This document shows, one piece after another, positions 27,369 to 35,266 of a DNA stretch of 64,000 bases. A model generated the notes under the pieces. That model worked only from the letters and a program-made list of their open reading frames with translations. It was not told the origin of the DNA and searched no databases. The first letter of the stretch is position 1. Each line of letters opens with the position of its first letter. The DNA is from Lientehia hominis (lineage in GTDB: Bacteria; Bacillota; Clostridia; Lachnospirales; Lachnospiraceae), in assembly GCF_021044755.1 (NCBI RefSeq), contig NZ_JAJNOR010000003.1, positions 62,001-126,000 of the forward strand, written 5' to 3'. The translations under genes were made by a program, and so were the position numbers.

Positions 27369-29033
27369 CTATGCTTTCCAAATCCCAATCGTAAGCACCG
27401 TCATATCATCCCGGCAGTCCGTGCCGGAGACCATGGCATAATGGAGAATCTCATCTGCCGCATCCTGAAGATTTTCTCCAGATGTACAGGACAGGATCTC
27501 TCTCATGGTCTCCTCTTTATCCTCTCCCTCCAGAGCGTCCAGAACGCCGTCCGTCACCATGACGATCTTATCGCCGTCGCGCAGCTGTTTTTCCAGCCTT
27601 TCTGGCTCAGCCCGGCTGATGACCCCCGCCGGCAGTCCATCCGCTTTTATAGTCTCAATTTCTCTCCCCCGCTTCAAAAAAGTCGTCACTCCGCCTGCTT
27701 TTACAAATTCACAGACCCCAGAATACAGATCTGCCACCGCCAGATCAACAGTGATCGGCCGCTGTTCCTGGTCCTTAAGCAGCAGAACCGCATTCATCAG
27801 GCGAATGGCCCTTTCCAAGCTAAAGCCGCTGGATAAAAGCTGTTCGGCAAGCTCCATCACCACTTCGCTGTCCCGAAACGCCCTTCTTCCGGATCCCATG
27901 CCATCGGCGACACCGAACAGAAGACGTCCGTCCGGAATGGAGCAGAAGGTGAAGTTATCCCCCGACAGCTCTTCTCCTTCTCTGGACGCCCGGGCTATGC
28001 CGTGAAGCATCATATAGCCCGGCGCTTTTATCAGCCTTACCGTGCAGGGCTCCTTTGTCACGATCCTTCTGCTGTCCAGAGACGGAAGAAATTTTTCCTC
28101 CACTGTCCGGCTGACGGTTTCCGCCAGCTCCCTGACTGTCATACAGCGGTTTCCCGACGCCTGGACGGTGAGAAACGCTTCACGCTTCTCATTCTCCTTT
28201 TCCAGAATCATGATATTCTCTACTTTTATCCGTCTGAGCCGCAGCTCTCTGCGGATCTTGTCCTTATATTGATCTGAGATATCCTCCGTCGCTTCGATGT
28301 CCTCAGAAAGCTCAGAAAGGATCCGTTCCATCTCTTTAAAGCCTTCCGCCACGGCTTCCCGGCATTCCTCGTAACGGCCCTTCCAGACCAGATTCTCCAG
28401 CGGCAGGGCCATCTCTCCTCCCGATACCGACGGAATCCCTTCCTCGACCACAAACTCATCCTGTTCACTGGAAGAGCTTGTCCCGCCGCACTGGGAAAAT
28501 GTACTCGCCAGCTTTTCCATGGATTCCGATACAGACTGCACCCGCTGTGCCGCCGTCCGTTCCCTTCCCGGCATATAAAACGGAAATGGCCTTACTGCCG
28601 CCTGCTTTACTTCTGTCTTCCGGCACAGGCTCCGCGGTATCAGCAGAAAGACCGCCGCCGCAATAAAGAACTCCACGATTCCCTGATCGATCTCCTGAGG
28701 AAGATAGACGATTCCGGCTGCCGCCGCTCCCGCCAGAAATCCCAAGGTACTGCCTGCGCGGCCAAGGCTTCGAAAAACTCCCGCCAGCACTCCCGTCAGA
28801 CAGAGCATTCCCATCACCGACAGATCTCCCTGCCAGATGGTTTCTATGATCCCACAGCCTGTCCCCGCCACCGCGCCGATTCCGGCTCCAAATTTATATC
28901 CGACAAACAATACACTGAAATACATGCCGGTCCTCACGATCGAGGCCAGTGTCTTCCCCTGGGCCAGAAACGCTGTCAGCATAAAGCCAAAAGCCAAGGC
29001 CAGGACCGCCCGCACAAAAGTCTCCTTTTTCAT
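27369..29033 (-). CDS. spoIIE: Stage II sporulation protein E (PP2C serine phosphatase), short form
   Basis: In Bacillus, SpoIIE dephosphorylates SpoIIAA to release sigma-F in the forespore and also acts at the polar septum. This protein is 554 residues, well below the ~830 of B. subtilis. The membrane part is cut to roughly five helices (residues 5-135), followed by a coiled linker. The C-terminal PP2C-type phosphatase keeps GDNFTFC, FGVADGMGSG and CRDDMTVL. The ATG at 29033 follows GGGAGG. Its promoter region carries two Spo0A-type boxes. Upstream is divIC. Confidence 0.93.
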   Translation of the reverse strand: MKKETFVRAVLALAFGFMLTAFLAQGKTLASIVRTGMYFSVLFVGYKFGAGIGAVAGTGCGIIETIWQGDLSVMGMLCLTGVLAGVFRSLGRAGSTLGFLAGAAAAGIVYLPQEIDQGIVEFFIAAAVFLLIPRSLCRKTEVKQAAVRPFPFYMPGRERTAAQRVQSVSESMEKLASTFSQCGGTSSSSEQDEFVVEEGIPSVSGGEMALPLENLVWKGRYEECREAVAEGFKEMERILSELSEDIEATEDISDQYKDKIRRELRLRRIKVENIMILEKENEKREAFLTVQASGNRCMTVRELAETVSRTVEEKFLPSLDSRRIVTKEPCTVRLIKAPGYMMLHGIARASREGEELSGDNFTFCSIPDGRLLFGVADGMGSGRRAFRDSEVVMELAEQLLSSGFSLERAIRLMNAVLLLKDQEQRPITVDLAVADLYSGVCEFVKAGGVTTFLKRGREIETIKADGLPAGVISRAEPERLEKQLRDGDKIVMVTDGVLDALEGEDKEETMREILSCTSGENLQDAADEILHYAMVSGTDCRDDMTVLTIGIWKA

Positions 29034-29055
29034 TACAATACCTCCCTGAGAGAAT

Positions 29056-29121
29056 ATTATAACGTTTTGTCCGCGGGAAGGCTGTCGAAAGGGGACAGCC
29101 CCTGCATAAAAGTTTTCGACA
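29056..29121 (-). promoter_or_regulatory. Spo0A-type promoter region of spoIIE
   Basis: Two copies of the 0A-box core TGTCGAA lie here: minus strand 29115-29121 and plus strand 29083-29089. A minus-strand TATAAT is at 29056-29061, 21 bp from the nearer box, with no -35 box at the normal distance. This is the layout of Spo0A-activated sigma-A promoters in B. subtilis, including spoIIE. Confidence 0.75.
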
Positions 29122-29122
29122 G

Positions 29123-29160
29123 AAAAAGACCCCGGCTCCTTCCATGACCCAGGGTCTTTC
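29123..29160 (-). terminator. Hairpin terminator after divIC
   Basis: Read on the minus strand, AAAGACCC pairs with GGGTCTTT, with a TTTTTC tail, directly after the divIC stop. It isolates spoIIE from the yab operon. Confidence 0.75.
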
Positions 29161-29161
29161 A

Positions 29162-29500
29162 TTAATCGTTATTTTTCGGCTTTAACAGCGTCTCTCCGGG
29201 CATCACCAGCCCCAGTTTTGTCTTTGCGATCTCCTCTATGTACTTCTTCGTCTTCACGTAGATTTCCTGCTCTTCCAGCTGCGAGGCTTTCTGCTCCTCG
29301 CTTTCAATCTGACTCTTAATATTCTCTTCTCTGGCCGCGTACCGGTCATCCCTGGCCTGCAATGTCTTTGTCTTATACATCACCGCGCCGCCTAATAGGG
29401 CCACCACCAGGAGAATCCCCAGAATGACCTTTTTGCTTTGTCTTTTGTAACGCTTTTTCCTTCTGCTTCCTGCCATGCTTTTCACCGCGGTCCTTCTCAT
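29162..29500 (-). CDS. divIC: Septum formation initiator (DivIC/FtsB family)
   Basis: A small bitopic cell-division protein that works with FtsL-type partners in the divisome. The 112-residue reading has a very basic cytoplasmic N-terminus (GSRRKKRYKRQSKK), one membrane helix (about residues 26-42), a coiled-coil segment and the conserved tail LGLVMPGETLL. An alternative ATG at 29476 would give 104 residues. The N-terminal part overlaps the end of yabQ by 104-128 bp in another frame. It sits in the normal yabP-yabQ-divIC-spoIIE order. Confidence 0.9.
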   Translation of the reverse strand: MRRTAVKSMAGSRRKKRYKRQSKKVILGILLVVALLGGAVMYKTKTLQARDDRYAAREENIKSQIESEEQKASQLEEQEIYVKTKKYIEEIAKTKLGLVMPGETLLKPKNND

Positions 29501-29981
29501 TTAAAGCGCTGTCTTCCTTTTTCTTCTGCGCCTGTTCTCTCCGGGCTTTCTTCTCCTGCAGCCTCTGCTTTCGCTTTTTCCAAACTGCACTTATTTTCAT
29601 TGTAAGGCATTTCGTCCACTTTTTCAATAGCCGCCCCGCAGTTTTTGCCGGAAAGGCCAGCCCTTTCATGATATATTGGAATATTGTTCCAAATATCTTC
29701 ACTAAAATCGGACTCAGGGTTATATGATACAGCCACATGCCGGATGCCGCGCCCGCCAGTGCATACCACCGGACATTTCCATCGTTCATGGTAAACAGAA
29801 GATAGAACAGTGCAAAGCCTGCAAAGACCCAGTAAATAAAATCTTCAATGGCTACCGCCCAGGAAGCATGTCTCACCGCCGTTCTTGCGATGCGAAAGCA
29901 GTCATACGCAGCCGTAAGGCCTGCCCCCCAAAGAAGCGACACCAGAAGGAAGTCCGCCTCTTCCCGAATCATCCCGCTCAT
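29373..29981 (-). CDS. yabQ: Spore cortex biosynthesis protein YabQ
   Basis: YabQ is a mother-cell membrane protein needed for spore cortex formation in B. subtilis. The first ~100 residues hold about four hydrophobic helices with the family pattern (LLVSLLWGAGLTAAYDCFRI near the start). An unusually long Lys/Arg/Glu-rich cytoplasmic tail of about 80 residues follows (KKRKQRLQEKKARREQ and onward). That tail is coded by DNA that also encodes the divIC N-terminus in another frame. It begins 3 bp after yabP. The Shine-Dalgarno is weak. Confidence 0.88.
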   Translation of the reverse strand: MSGMIREEADFLLVSLLWGAGLTAAYDCFRIARTAVRHASWAVAIEDFIYWVFAGFALFYLLFTMNDGNVRWYALAGAASGMWLYHITLSPILVKIFGTIFQYIMKGLAFPAKTAGRLLKKWTKCLTMKISAVWKKRKQRLQEKKARREQAQKKKEDSALNEKDRGEKHGRKQKEKALQKTKQKGHSGDSPGGGPIRRRGDV

Positions 29982-29984
29982 AGG

Positions 29985-30272
29985 CTATTTAAACAGACGC
30001 CCCAGGAAGGATTCTCCCTGCGCCTTTCTTCCGCGGCTCTCAGAATAAACAAAGCTGTCCATCCTGCCCCCGATATCCACCTCACCCTGCTCTACAGTAA
30101 GACGGCTCACCTTCAGATCCTCTCCCTTTATGGTCAAAGTCCCCTGTTCTGTCTCCAGAATCACTTCCTTTTCATCAAAGGATACCACTTCCTGGACACC
30201 GCTTATCATTGCGTGGGCTCGTTTGTCAAGCATCACCTTGTGGGGTTTCGCCCTCTGCCTCTGTTCCTCCAT
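29985..30272 (-). CDS. yabP: Sporulation protein YabP
   Basis: A 95-residue member of the YabP/YqfC family, which contributes to spore cortex assembly with YabQ. Visible family features are the HKVMLDKRAHAMISGVQEVVSFD opening (the core is the NR..-ISGV-V.SFD pattern) and GTLTIKGEDLKVSRL in the middle. No membrane segment is seen. It is followed almost immediately by yabQ and preceded by rqcP. Confidence 0.95.
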   Translation of the reverse strand: MEEQRQRAKPHKVMLDKRAHAMISGVQEVVSFDEKEVILETEQGTLTIKGEDLKVSRLTVEQGEVDIGGRMDSFVYSESRGRKAQGESFLGRLFK

Positions 30273-30333
30273 CCAATCTCTCCCTTCTGCATTGTCCTAT
30301 TGGGATTCTATGCAGAAGGATAAGCCCCTATGA

Positions 30334-30573
30334 CTACAGGTAACGGTACATTTCTCCCGCGTCCTCTTTTTTTGTGCTCTCCTGGACCTTAAGAACCTCT
30401 GCCTTTACGGAGCGGTTTCCAAACTGTACTTCTATGATATCTCCTTCCTTCACGTTCAGAGATGCTTTGGCCGGCCTGTCATTGACCAGCACACGGCCGC
30501 CGTCACAGGCCTCGTTGGCCACAGTACGCCGCTTGATGATGCGGGATACTTTCAGAAACTTATCTAATCTCAT
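30334..30573 (-). CDS. rqcP: S4-domain RNA-binding protein RqcP (YabO)
   Basis: A 79-residue S4-domain protein. RqcP binds the obstructed 50S-tRNA complex and supports poly-alanine tailing by RqcH in ribosome-associated quality control. The S4 core is MRLDKFLKVSRIIKRRTVA with GGRVLVNDRPAKAS and GDIIEVQFG. It lies between hup and yabP as in related genomes. The assignment over HslR rests on size and context. Confidence 0.9.
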   Translation of the reverse strand: MRLDKFLKVSRIIKRRTVANEACDGGRVLVNDRPAKASLNVKEGDIIEVQFGNRSVKAEVLKVQESTKKEDAGEMYRYL

Positions 30574-30589
30574 GGATCCTCCTATTATG

Positions 30590-30619
30590 CAAAAAACTGC
30601 CGCAGTCCCTGCGGCAGTT
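30590..30619 (-). terminator. Rho-independent terminator of hup
   Basis: A perfect 11-bp stem (AACTGCCGCAG and complement) has a 3-nt loop, followed by a T-run on the minus strand. It lies about 20 bp past the hup stop. Confidence 0.9.
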
Positions 30620-30640
30620 CTGAACCATTGTTAAGAGTAA

Positions 30641-30916
30641 TTATGCGTTTACCATATCCTTCAATGCTTTGCCAGCTTTGAACTTCGGAACTTTAGAAGC
30701 CGGAATCGTCATCGTCTCGCCGCTCTTGGGATTTCTTCCCTCTCTCGCTGCTCTTTCGGATACTTCAAAGGTACCGAATCCTACCAACTGTACTTTTCCG
30801 CCATTAACCATTTCATCAGCAATAACATCTGTAAAAGCCTTGATAACCTTCTCTGCATCTTTTTTAGACAGCTCTGTCTTCTCAGCAACCGCTGCAATTA
30901 ACTCTGTTTTGTTCAT
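30641..30916 (-). CDS. hup: DNA-binding protein HU
   Basis: A nucleoid-associated protein of 91 residues. It starts MNKTELIAAVAEKTELSKKD and carries the HU signature GFGTFEVSERAAREGRNP and the arm segment GETMTIPASKVPKFKAGKALK. The ATG at 30916 follows AGGAGG; the open frame upstream has no site. It has a near-consensus promoter and its own terminator, consistent with a highly expressed single gene. Confidence 0.98.
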   Translation of the reverse strand: MNKTELIAAVAEKTELSKKDAEKVIKAFTDVIADEMVNGGKVQLVGFGTFEVSERAAREGRNPKSGETMTIPASKVPKFKAGKALKDMVNA

Positions 30917-30971
30917 AATAATAGTTCCTCCTAAGGTTTTGTTTCGTAGAAATCGATACTCTTCTTCATTA

Positions 30972-31000
30972 TTTATAAACTGATATAATGGATTTGTCAA
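30972..31000 (-). promoter_or_regulatory. Strong sigma-A promoter of hup
   Basis: On the minus strand, a consensus TTGACA and TATAAA are separated by 17 bp. It lies about 50 bp before the ATG. Confidence 0.8.
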
Positions 31001-31016
31001 GAAATTTCCTTGATTC

Positions 31017-31427
31017 CTACAATTTTATCCCTTTTCTCCTGGCTTCTTTTTCCATATTTTTAATCTCATCCCAGCTGGCTTTACTTTCCTCAGGCGCCCC
31101 GGCTTTTCCGCTGCCAAAAACGTGTGGATGCCGCCGTATCATTTTCCGGCAAAGCATAGAAATCACATCCTCAACGGTAAAGTCTCCATTCTCCTCTGCG
31201 ATCTGGCTGTGAAGCATTACTTGAAAAAGGATATCACCCAGCTCTTCACACAGATTATCCATGTCCTTATTCCCTATGGCCTGAAGTACCTCTTCACACT
31301 CATCCTGGAGACATTTTTTCATGCTTTCGTGGGTCTGCGCTCTGTCCCAGGGGCATCCATGCTCTGAGCGGAGTTCCGCAATGACTTCCTTTAATTCCTC
31401 AAATGTATACCGTTCCTTTTTTTCCAT
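31017..31427 (-). CDS. mazG: MazG-family nucleoside triphosphate pyrophosphohydrolase (single domain)
   Basis: It likely hydrolyses (d)NTPs to NMP and pyrophosphate as a house-cleaning enzyme. The 136-residue protein contains one MazG domain with GCPWDRAQTHESMKKCLQDECEEVLQAI, where the ExxE metal ligands lie, and the second acidic motif CEELGDILFQVM. It is about half the size of E. coli MazG and lacks the methyltransferase-like domain of B. subtilis YabN. The gene order spoVT-mazG-(hup)-rqcP matches the B. subtilis region. Confidence 0.92.
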   Translation of the reverse strand: MEKKERYTFEELKEVIAELRSEHGCPWDRAQTHESMKKCLQDECEEVLQAIGNKDMDNLCEELGDILFQVMLHSQIAEENGDFTVEDVISMLCRKMIRRHPHVFGSGKAGAPEESKASWDEIKNMEKEARRKGIKL

Positions 31428-31504
31428 TGTAATCTCCTCCTGTTATGCAGACGACAGGCAGGCACCAGATGGTATCTGCTGTATTAAGCATATCACATTC
31501 AGAG

Positions 31505-32053
31505 TTAACTTTCCATCTGTCTTCCAAGAAATCCTGCCGCAGTCAGCGCGAGCTTCTGCTCCAGGGTGCCCATCTTATACTTGGGATCTTTACTCAAGAT
31601 GATAACGGATCCGATCGCATCTCCTTCGCAGAGGATCACCGCCGTCACCTCGCCGGAATATTCCTCTGTGTCCTCTGTCGTAACGGGAATGAACTGGCCG
31701 TCATCTTTGCCTGCGATCACATTGGTCCTGTTTAGGATCATCTGCTCCAGGGGCTTGCTGATACTCTTCTGCAAGAGTTCTTTTTTGACGGTCCCTGCCA
31801 CTGCGATCACCTGGTCTCTGTCGGTGACGCAGACGGCCAGCCCTGTAGCCTGTGCCAAAGCCTCTGCATACTGCTTGGCAAAGCTTCCCAGTTCCGCCAT
31901 GGGTGAATATTTCTTCAGGATGATCTCACCTTCTCTGTCAGTGAAGATCTCTAGGGGAGTTCCCTCTCTCAGACGCAGGGTCCGCCGGATCTCTTTCGGA
32001 ATTACCACACGTCCCAAATCGTCGATTCTTCTTACAATGCCCGTTGCTTTCAT
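31505..32053 (-). CDS. spoVT: Stage V sporulation protein T
   Basis: A forespore transcription regulator that modulates sigma-G genes. The 182-residue protein has an N-terminal AbrB-type swapped-hairpin domain (MKATGIVRRIDDLGRVVIPKEIRRTL) and a C-terminal GAF-like domain. The ATG at 32053 follows GGAGG by a rather long spacer. The upstream reading adds 23 residues without family support. A sigma-G-like promoter precedes it. Confidence 0.95.
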   Translation of the reverse strand: MKATGIVRRIDDLGRVVIPKEIRRTLRLREGTPLEIFTDREGEIILKKYSPMAELGSFAKQYAEALAQATGLAVCVTDRDQVIAVAGTVKKELLQKSISKPLEQMILNRTNVIAGKDDGQFIPVTTEDTEEYSGEVTAVILCEGDAIGSVIILSKDPKYKMGTLEQKLALTAAGFLGRQMES

Positions 32054-32091
32054 ATGTTTATTGATTCCTCCATTTACTAATACTGTGTTTC

Positions 32092-32121
32092 TAGTATTTG
32101 CAAATAGTGGCTCATTATGCA
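32092..32121 (-). promoter_or_regulatory. Putative sigma-G-type promoter of spoVT
   Basis: On the minus strand, TGCATA and AATACTA have a 17-bp spacer. The B. subtilis sigma-G consensus is about TGnATA and CATnnTA. The spacer end includes a palindrome TATTTGCAAATA, which could be a SpoVT autoregulatory site; that part is inference. Confidence 0.45.
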
Positions 32122-32158
32122 AAAAAAACCTGCCGATTTATTTTCCCTTATTTTAACC

Positions 32159-32671
32159 TCATGAATTATTACTCTTTTTAAATGCCCACATTTTATTTAC
32201 AATAAAATTTATGGGTACACTAGCTAATAAATTTATAATAGGTGCTATATATTTAGATATACTTAAGAATGAAATCCAGATCCATGATAATACATTATTT
32301 AAAATTATCCCTGTGAATCCATAAGAAATATAAGATTTTAACAAAGCTTTACCAACTGAACGTGTTTCACCTTCTTTTAAAATAAAAACATACTTTTCGT
32401 TCCAGTAAAATGACCATAATACACTAATTAAAAAAGAGATCACGTTTCCAGCTATATAATCCCACGAAAGTTCCAAATCTCTTAAACCCAGCAAGACCAA
32501 AATATTTATTACATAAGACACAACTGTATTGGAAACACCTACTATCCCAAATTTCGCAAACTGTATAATCCCGTCTATAATCTCTGCGTCACACTCCTTG
32601 TGAAATACATTAAATATAAACAGAATCATCCTTCTAAGAACTCGATCAAAGCCTTTTGTGAATTTATCCAT
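32159..32671 (-). CDS. GtrA-like membrane protein
   Basis: A 170-residue protein of the GtrA/DPMS3 family with four predicted membrane helices, starting IIQFAKFGIVGVSNTVVSYVI. It has the typical NKYWVF-like segment YWNEKYVFI and the closing FIVNKMWAF. GtrA proteins are thought to flip or support polyprenyl-phosphate-linked sugars made by GtrB-type transferases. It is the last gene of the AT-rich cassette. The intercistronic gap before it has an unusual set of alternative hairpins. Confidence 0.88.
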   Translation of the reverse strand: MDKFTKGFDRVLRRMILFIFNVFHKECDAEIIDGIIQFAKFGIVGVSNTVVSYVINILVLLGLRDLELSWDYIAGNVISFLISVLWSFYWNEKYVFILKEGETRSVGKALLKSYISYGFTGIILNNVLSWIWISFLSISKYIAPIINLLASVPINFIVNKMWAFKKSNNS

Positions 32672-32691
32672 ATTGTCCTCTAGCTATTGCA

Positions 32692-32719
32692 AATAGCTGA
32701 CTTTTATAAGTCAGCTATT
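32692..32719 (-). other. Strong intercistronic hairpin before gtrA-like gene
   Basis: A perfect 12-bp stem AATAGCTGACTT/AAGTCAGCTATT has a 4-nt loop. A further AGCTATT copy next to it (32681-32687) can form a competing hairpin whose base abuts the AGAGGAC ribosome-binding site. There is no U-run, so this is not a standard terminator. Confidence 0.6.
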
Positions 32720-32723
32720 CAAT

Positions 32724-33818
32724 CTAAAATCTATTTATTGTTTCAATTATATAGTTTTCCTCTTCCACAGTCATCCCATTATATAGTGGTAAAGAAAGAA
32801 CCTCTTTCGCATACTGTTCAGTAATTGGAAAATCCCCCTCTTTATAACCCAGATATCGGTAAGCCTCTGATAAATGCGGCGGAATAGGATAATGAATAAT
32901 AGTACCTATACCATTTTCATCTAGATACTTTACTAACGCGTCACGCTCCTTGCAATGTATAACAAATTGATGCCAGATATGAGTGGCACCGGATCTTATT
33001 TTAGGCAGCTCAATTTTTTCATTGTTTATATTCTCTAAATACCGTCTGCATATCCCTTCTTTTTCCTCTGTAAGTTCGCGAAGATGTGTAAGCCGTACCC
33101 GTAAAAGTCCTGCCTGAAGTTCGTCCAGTCTGGAGTTTGTACCGACTACTTTATTATAATATCTTTTCTCGCTTCCATAATTTCTAAATATGCGGACATC
33201 CTCCGCAATTTTCTCATCATTAGTTACAATTGCCCCCGCATCTCCAAAAGCTCCAAGATTTTTTGACGGATAAAATGAAAAACAGCCAACATCTCCAAAT
33301 GTTCCGGTTACCTTACCGTTAAAGCAGGCACCATGAGACTGCGCACAGTCCTCCACTAATCTTAATCCATATTTCTCTGTTATTTCCATTATGGAAGCCA
33401 TATTAGAAGCTTGTCCGTACAAATGAACGACTAATATAGCTTTTGTCTTCTCTGTTATTTTCTCCTCGATCCTTGATACATCTATATTGTTATATTCGTC
33501 TGGCTCTACAAAAACAGGAACTGCGCCGTTCATTGTTATTCCCATTACACTGGCTATATAAGTATTCCCCTGGACGATCACCTCATCGCCTTTTCCAATT
33601 CCCAATACTCTGAAAGCTATCCAAAGTGCATCTAAGCCGCTGGCAAGGCCCACACAATATTTACTATTCATATATGACGCAAATTCCTGTTCAAAAGCTT
33701 TTAATTCTTTTCCCAGTACGTACCAGCCTGACCTCAGAACTTCTAAAGCTTTCTCTTCAAATTCCCTTTGATACCTGTAAAATCCGCGATCCATTCTATT
33801 TGGCATTATTTTATCCAT
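32724..33818 (-). CDS. DegT/DnrJ/EryC1 sugar aminotransferase (FdtB/QdtB-like)
   Basis: A PLP aminotransferase of 364 residues that aminates a nucleotide-linked keto-sugar. It has EFASYMNSKYCVGLASGLDAL, VEDCAQSHGA, the PLP-lysine region FYPSKNLGAFGDAGA and IIHYPIPPHLSEAY. These resemble FdtB/QdtB enzymes that make dTDP-3-amino-3,6-dideoxyhexoses, which fits the FdtA-like ketoisomerase three genes upstream. The ATG at 33818 follows GGAGG, giving an 8-bp overlap with the acetyltransferase gene. It is AT-rich relative to flanking genes. Confidence 0.88.
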   Translation of the reverse strand: MDKIMPNRMDRGFYRYQREFEEKALEVLRSGWYVLGKELKAFEQEFASYMNSKYCVGLASGLDALWIAFRVLGIGKGDEVIVQGNTYIASVMGITMNGAVPVFVEPDEYNNIDVSRIEEKITEKTKAILVVHLYGQASNMASIMEITEKYGLRLVEDCAQSHGACFNGKVTGTFGDVGCFSFYPSKNLGAFGDAGAIVTNDEKIAEDVRIFRNYGSEKRYYNKVVGTNSRLDELQAGLLRVRLTHLRELTEEKEGICRRYLENINNEKIELPKIRSGATHIWHQFVIHCKERDALVKYLDENGIGTIIHYPIPPHLSEAYRYLGYKEGDFPITEQYAKEVLSLPLYNGMTVEEENYIIETINRF

Positions 33819-34335
33819 TTTTCGCCTCCATAAATTCATTCTTTTGTATAGCATACCACTTCAAAGATTTTATTTTGCCCTTTACCATAACATGATTACG
33901 AGCTTCTCCTTCATAAGAAAATCCACATTTTTCATAAAGTCTTATGGCCTTCACATTATCCGATAATACATTTAAAAACACTCGTTCTAGATTTAATACA
34001 TCAAATGCATATTTAAGCCCTTCCAGCGTTGCGGCCGTTCCCAATCCTTTTCCCTGATTTGATCTCCTTAAACTAATCGCAAATTCAGCGACCCGGGCAT
34101 TCCAGTCAATGTCTTTTAGACTAAGAGTACCCAAATACTCATCTTCATCATTGACAACGGCAAAATGAAACGCCTTTTTTTCTTCTGCAGAGTTTCTCGA
34201 CTCTTGAATAAAATTCAGAGCTTTCTCTTTCGTCATATTTTCTGCATCAAAACGAAAAAAACAATTCACCTCAGGATCGTGCATCCATTCTAACATTTTT
34301 TCAACATCTTTTTTTTCTATTAACCTCAATTTCAT
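33811..34335 (-). CDS. GNAT acetyltransferase (RimJ/RimL type)
   Basis: A 174-residue GNAT protein. The acetyl-CoA pyrophosphate loop is RRSNQGKGLGTAATLEGL near residue 90, followed by NVLSDNVKAIRLYEKCGF, the usual C-terminal GNAT signature. In this setting it most likely N-acetylates the amino sugar made by the adjacent aminotransferase, in the way FdtC does, though it is not an FdtC-type hexapeptide enzyme. It overlaps the aminotransferase gene and lies 1 bp after the glycosyltransferase gene. Confidence 0.85.
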   Translation of the reverse strand: MKLRLIEKKDVEKMLEWMHDPEVNCFFRFDAENMTKEKALNFIQESRNSAEEKKAFHFAVVNDEDEYLGTLSLKDIDWNARVAEFAISLRRSNQGKGLGTAATLEGLKYAFDVLNLERVFLNVLSDNVKAIRLYEKCGFSYEGEARNHVMVKGKIKSLKWYAIQKNEFMEAKNG

Positions 34336-34336
34336 T

Positions 34337-35266
34337 TTAATCCTCTTTCAAATTATCCTCTTCAATTATATATGGAGGCCTGTTACGAGAAGCATCAAAT
34401 GTTCTCCACAGATATTCCCCTATAACTCCAAGAGTCAGCATTATGATTCCAAAACTAAATAAGTTAAAAATAAATAATGTAGTCCAGCCGCTTACTGCAA
34501 TTGCTCCGCTAATTTTATAAATAAGAACTACAATCGCCCAAATGATCGCTCCCACAAAGGATAATGCACCAATCGAAAGAACTGCTGATATAGGCAGAGT
34601 AGAAAAACTAAACAATGTATCCATTACCAGCCTGATTTTTTTCCGAAGAGTCCATTTACTTTTGCCAATTTCTCTGGCCAGTCGCGTATAATATACAATG
34701 CCAGTACTAAATCCGCTCCAAAGTATCTGCCCGGTCAACGCACTGTTTTTTTCGTCCAGATTGTCCAGTACATCAATTACTTTTCTGTCCAGCAAATAAA
34801 CATCAAATCCTCCTTTGGGCATAGTCGGCAATGATGTTTTTTTTACCAGCCAATAATAGAGATTCGCAAAAACCTTTTGACCAGCAGCCTCATTTCTACC
34901 TTTTCTAACCGCCAAGACTACACGATTTCCCCTCTTCCAACTCTCTACCATTTCAAATATCAATTCCGTAGGTTCCTGTAAGTCTGCCGCTTTGACAACT
35001 GCACAATCTCCTGTGCATTTAGACAATCCGCATAAAATCGCAGCATGTGACCCAAAATTTCTTGATAAACTTATTATTTTTACGTTTGGATCATCAGACG
35101 CTATTTCTTTCATTATCTCATAGCTTTTATCTTTTGATCCATCATTTACCATTACAATTTCATAATTGTAATCTATTTTATCAATAATTTTATCTTTTAT
35201 ATCTGCATACAAAGGTTTTAAATTATTTTCGTTATAATAAACCGGAATTACAATCGACAGTTTCAT
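34337..35266 (-). CDS. GtrB/DPM1-like family 2 glycosyltransferase with C-terminal membrane helices
   Basis: A 309-residue transferase predicted to move a sugar from a nucleotide to polyprenyl phosphate at the inner face of the membrane. The GT2 fold starts KLSIVIPVYYNENNLKPLY, with VNDGSKDKSYEI, SLSRNFGSHAAILCG and the DxD-like AADLQEP. Two C-terminal membrane helices (about residues 228-253 and 263-288) match the GtrB/YkoT architecture. It stands between the FdtA-like and GNAT genes with no gap on either side. Confidence 0.9.
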   Translation of the reverse strand: MKLSIVIPVYYNENNLKPLYADIKDKIIDKIDYNYEIVMVNDGSKDKSYEIMKEIASDDPNVKIISLSRNFGSHAAILCGLSKCTGDCAVVKAADLQEPTELIFEMVESWKRGNRVVLAVRKGRNEAAGQKVFANLYYWLVKKTSLPTMPKGGFDVYLLDRKVIDVLDNLDEKNSALTGQILWSGFSTGIVYYTRLAREIGKSKWTLRKKIRLVMDTLFSFSTLPISAVLSIGALSFVGAIIWAIVVLIYKISGAIAVSGWTTLFIFNLFSFGIIMLTLGVIGEYLWRTFDASRNRPPYIIEEDNLKED

